This document shows, piece by piece, positions 6,759 to 7,276 of a stretch of 7,276 nt of DNA. The notes beneath the pieces were generated by a model, which searched no databases, had not been told where the DNA came from, and saw nothing but the letters and a program-made list of their open reading frames with translations. Numbering within the stretch: the first letter of the stretch is position 1; each line of letters starts with the position of its first letter. Location: contig CANBYN010000089.1 of the NCBI GenBank assembly GCA_947373615.1, forward strand, positions 1 through 7,276. The letters are read 5' to 3'. The stretch comes from Burkholderiaceae bacterium. Its GTDB lineage: Bacteria; Pseudomonadota; Gammaproteobacteria; Burkholderiales; Burkholderiaceae. A program made the position numbers and the translations under genes.

Positions 6759-7235
6759 ATGCAAAAGTCCCTGCACATCAACGCAGATAAATGTACTGGC
6801 TGTCTTCAGTGTGAAATGGCCTGTAGCTATGAGCATTACGGGGTTTTTAATACCTCCAAGTCTCGTATCAAGGTTTTTGAGTTTCATCTTACCGGCAAAA
6901 AAGTTCCCTATACCTGTACACAATGTGCTGAAGCGTGGTGTTTGCAAGCATGTCCTGTTGATGCGATTAGGGTGGATTTGGCAACGGGCGCCAAGGTGGT
7001 ATCTGAAGATACTTGCGTTGGTTGCAAGGTCTGTACGATCTCATGTCCTTTTGGCACGATCAACTATGTTCAAGAAACAGGCAAAGTTCAAAAGTGTGAT
7101 TTATGCGGTGGCGATCCTGCATGTGCAACTGCCTGCCCAACCCAGGCCATCACTTATGTAGATGCAGACTGGACGGGCTTAGACAAAATGCGCGAGTGGG
7201 CCGATAAGCTCAGTAATCAAGCTGGCTCACACTAA
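6759..7235 (+). CDS. aorA: Four-[4Fe-4S] electron-transfer subunit, probably AorA of aldehyde oxidoreductase
   Basis: The 158-residue product has exactly 16 cysteines in four cluster-binding sets: 12/15/18/22, 53/56/61/65, 86/89/92/96 and 113/116/122/126. Three of the sets end in C-P, typical of bacterial ferredoxins. This is the DmsB/HycB/CooF-type fold holding four [4Fe-4S] clusters in a wire. There is no signal peptide or membrane segment, so it should act in the cytoplasm. The family serves many oxidoreductases. The choice of AorA rests on the next gene, whose first residues look like aldehyde:ferredoxin oxidoreductase. In Aromatoleum aromaticum the AorA subunit passes electrons between the tungsten subunit AorB and the FAD subunit AorC. 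The last 20 residues (about 138-158) form a short Trp-containing helix after the last cluster. The gene has its own upstream region after the secA terminator. The fold is certain; the pathway assignment is less so. Confidence 0.8.
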   Translation: MQKSLHINADKCTGCLQCEMACSYEHYGVFNTSKSRIKVFEFHLTGKKVPYTCTQCAEAWCLQACPVDAIRVDLATGAKVVSEDTCVGCKVCTISCPFGTINYVQETGKVQKCDLCGGDPACATACPTQAITYVDADWTGLDKMREWADKLSNQAGSH

Positions 7236-7256
7236 TAAAGCATAGGAAAAAATATC

Positions 7257-7276
7257 ATGTCATGGGCTGGAAAACT
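7257..7276 (+). CDS. aorB: Start of probable aldehyde:ferredoxin oxidoreductase large subunit (partial, runs off the window)
   Basis: Only six full codons are present, reading MSWAGK and the first two bases of a CT-starting (leucine) codon. AOR-family proteins typically start with a (G)W-x-GK-[IL]-L-R-V-N-L segment, which this fits. AGGA at 7244-7247 lies 9 bases before the ATG, and the gene starts 21 bp after the iron-sulfur gene, so the two are probably one operon. AOR large subunits carry a tungsten or molybdenum bis-pyranopterin and a [4Fe-4S] cluster and oxidise aldehydes to carboxylic acids. The call depends on very few residues plus context. Confidence 0.6.

Noticed and set aside
1..7276. 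CRISPR arrays, insertion sequences, tRNA or rRNA genes, phage or toxin-antitoxin genes
   Set aside because: No spaced direct repeats, terminal inverted repeats with transposase, tRNA cloverleaf, or short paired genes were seen. Nearly all bases belong to recognised intact genes.

Overview
The window has about 45% GC by eye, and its gene content and order (ftsA-ftsZ-peroxiredoxin-lpxC, a reversed dciA-like gene, then secA) point to a betaproteobacterium of the order Burkholderiales. Moderate GC in that order, together with the protein sequences, suggests Polynucleobacter or a close relative. This assignment is inference from recognised proteins and synteny; no search was run.

Layout. Positions 1-300 hold the 3' end of ftsA. 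ftsZ follows at 349-1689 behind a strong Shine-Dalgarno, closing a dcw (division and cell wall) cluster that lies mostly upstream of the window. A GC-rich imperfect hairpin (1721-1771) separates ftsZ from a Prx5-type peroxiredoxin (1802-2302). lpxC (2339-3259) comes next and meets a convergent minus-strand DUF721/DciA-like gene (3274-3777) with only 14 bp between stop codons. That gene is divergent from a complete secA (3832-6597), which has every catalytic motif and the C-terminal zinc site but no good Shine-Dalgarno. A rho-independent terminator (6625-6649) ends secA.

The accessory part starts after that terminator. A 161-bp intergenic region carries two separate inverted repeats (6666-6681 and 6714-6745). 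They precede a gene for a 158-residue, 16-cysteine, four-cluster ferredoxin-like subunit (6759-7235). 21 bp further on, the first codons of the next gene (M-S-W-A-G-K) resemble the N-terminus of aldehyde:ferredoxin oxidoreductase. This looks like the start of an aorAB-type operon for a tungsten (or molybdenum) pterin aldehyde oxidoreductase, cut by the window edge.

How the genes work together. FtsA anchors the FtsZ ring to the membrane. LpxC commits UDP-acyl-GlcNAc to lipid A. SecA drives protein export. DciA, if correctly assigned, loads the replicative helicase. This is a conserved block of growth, envelope and replication genes with a thiol peroxidase inside it. The aor genes are functionally unrelated and have their own likely promoter region. 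I found no tRNA, rRNA, CRISPR array or insertion sequence. Most of the window is ordinary conserved chromosome, and the aor control region and hairpins are the parts most worth following up.
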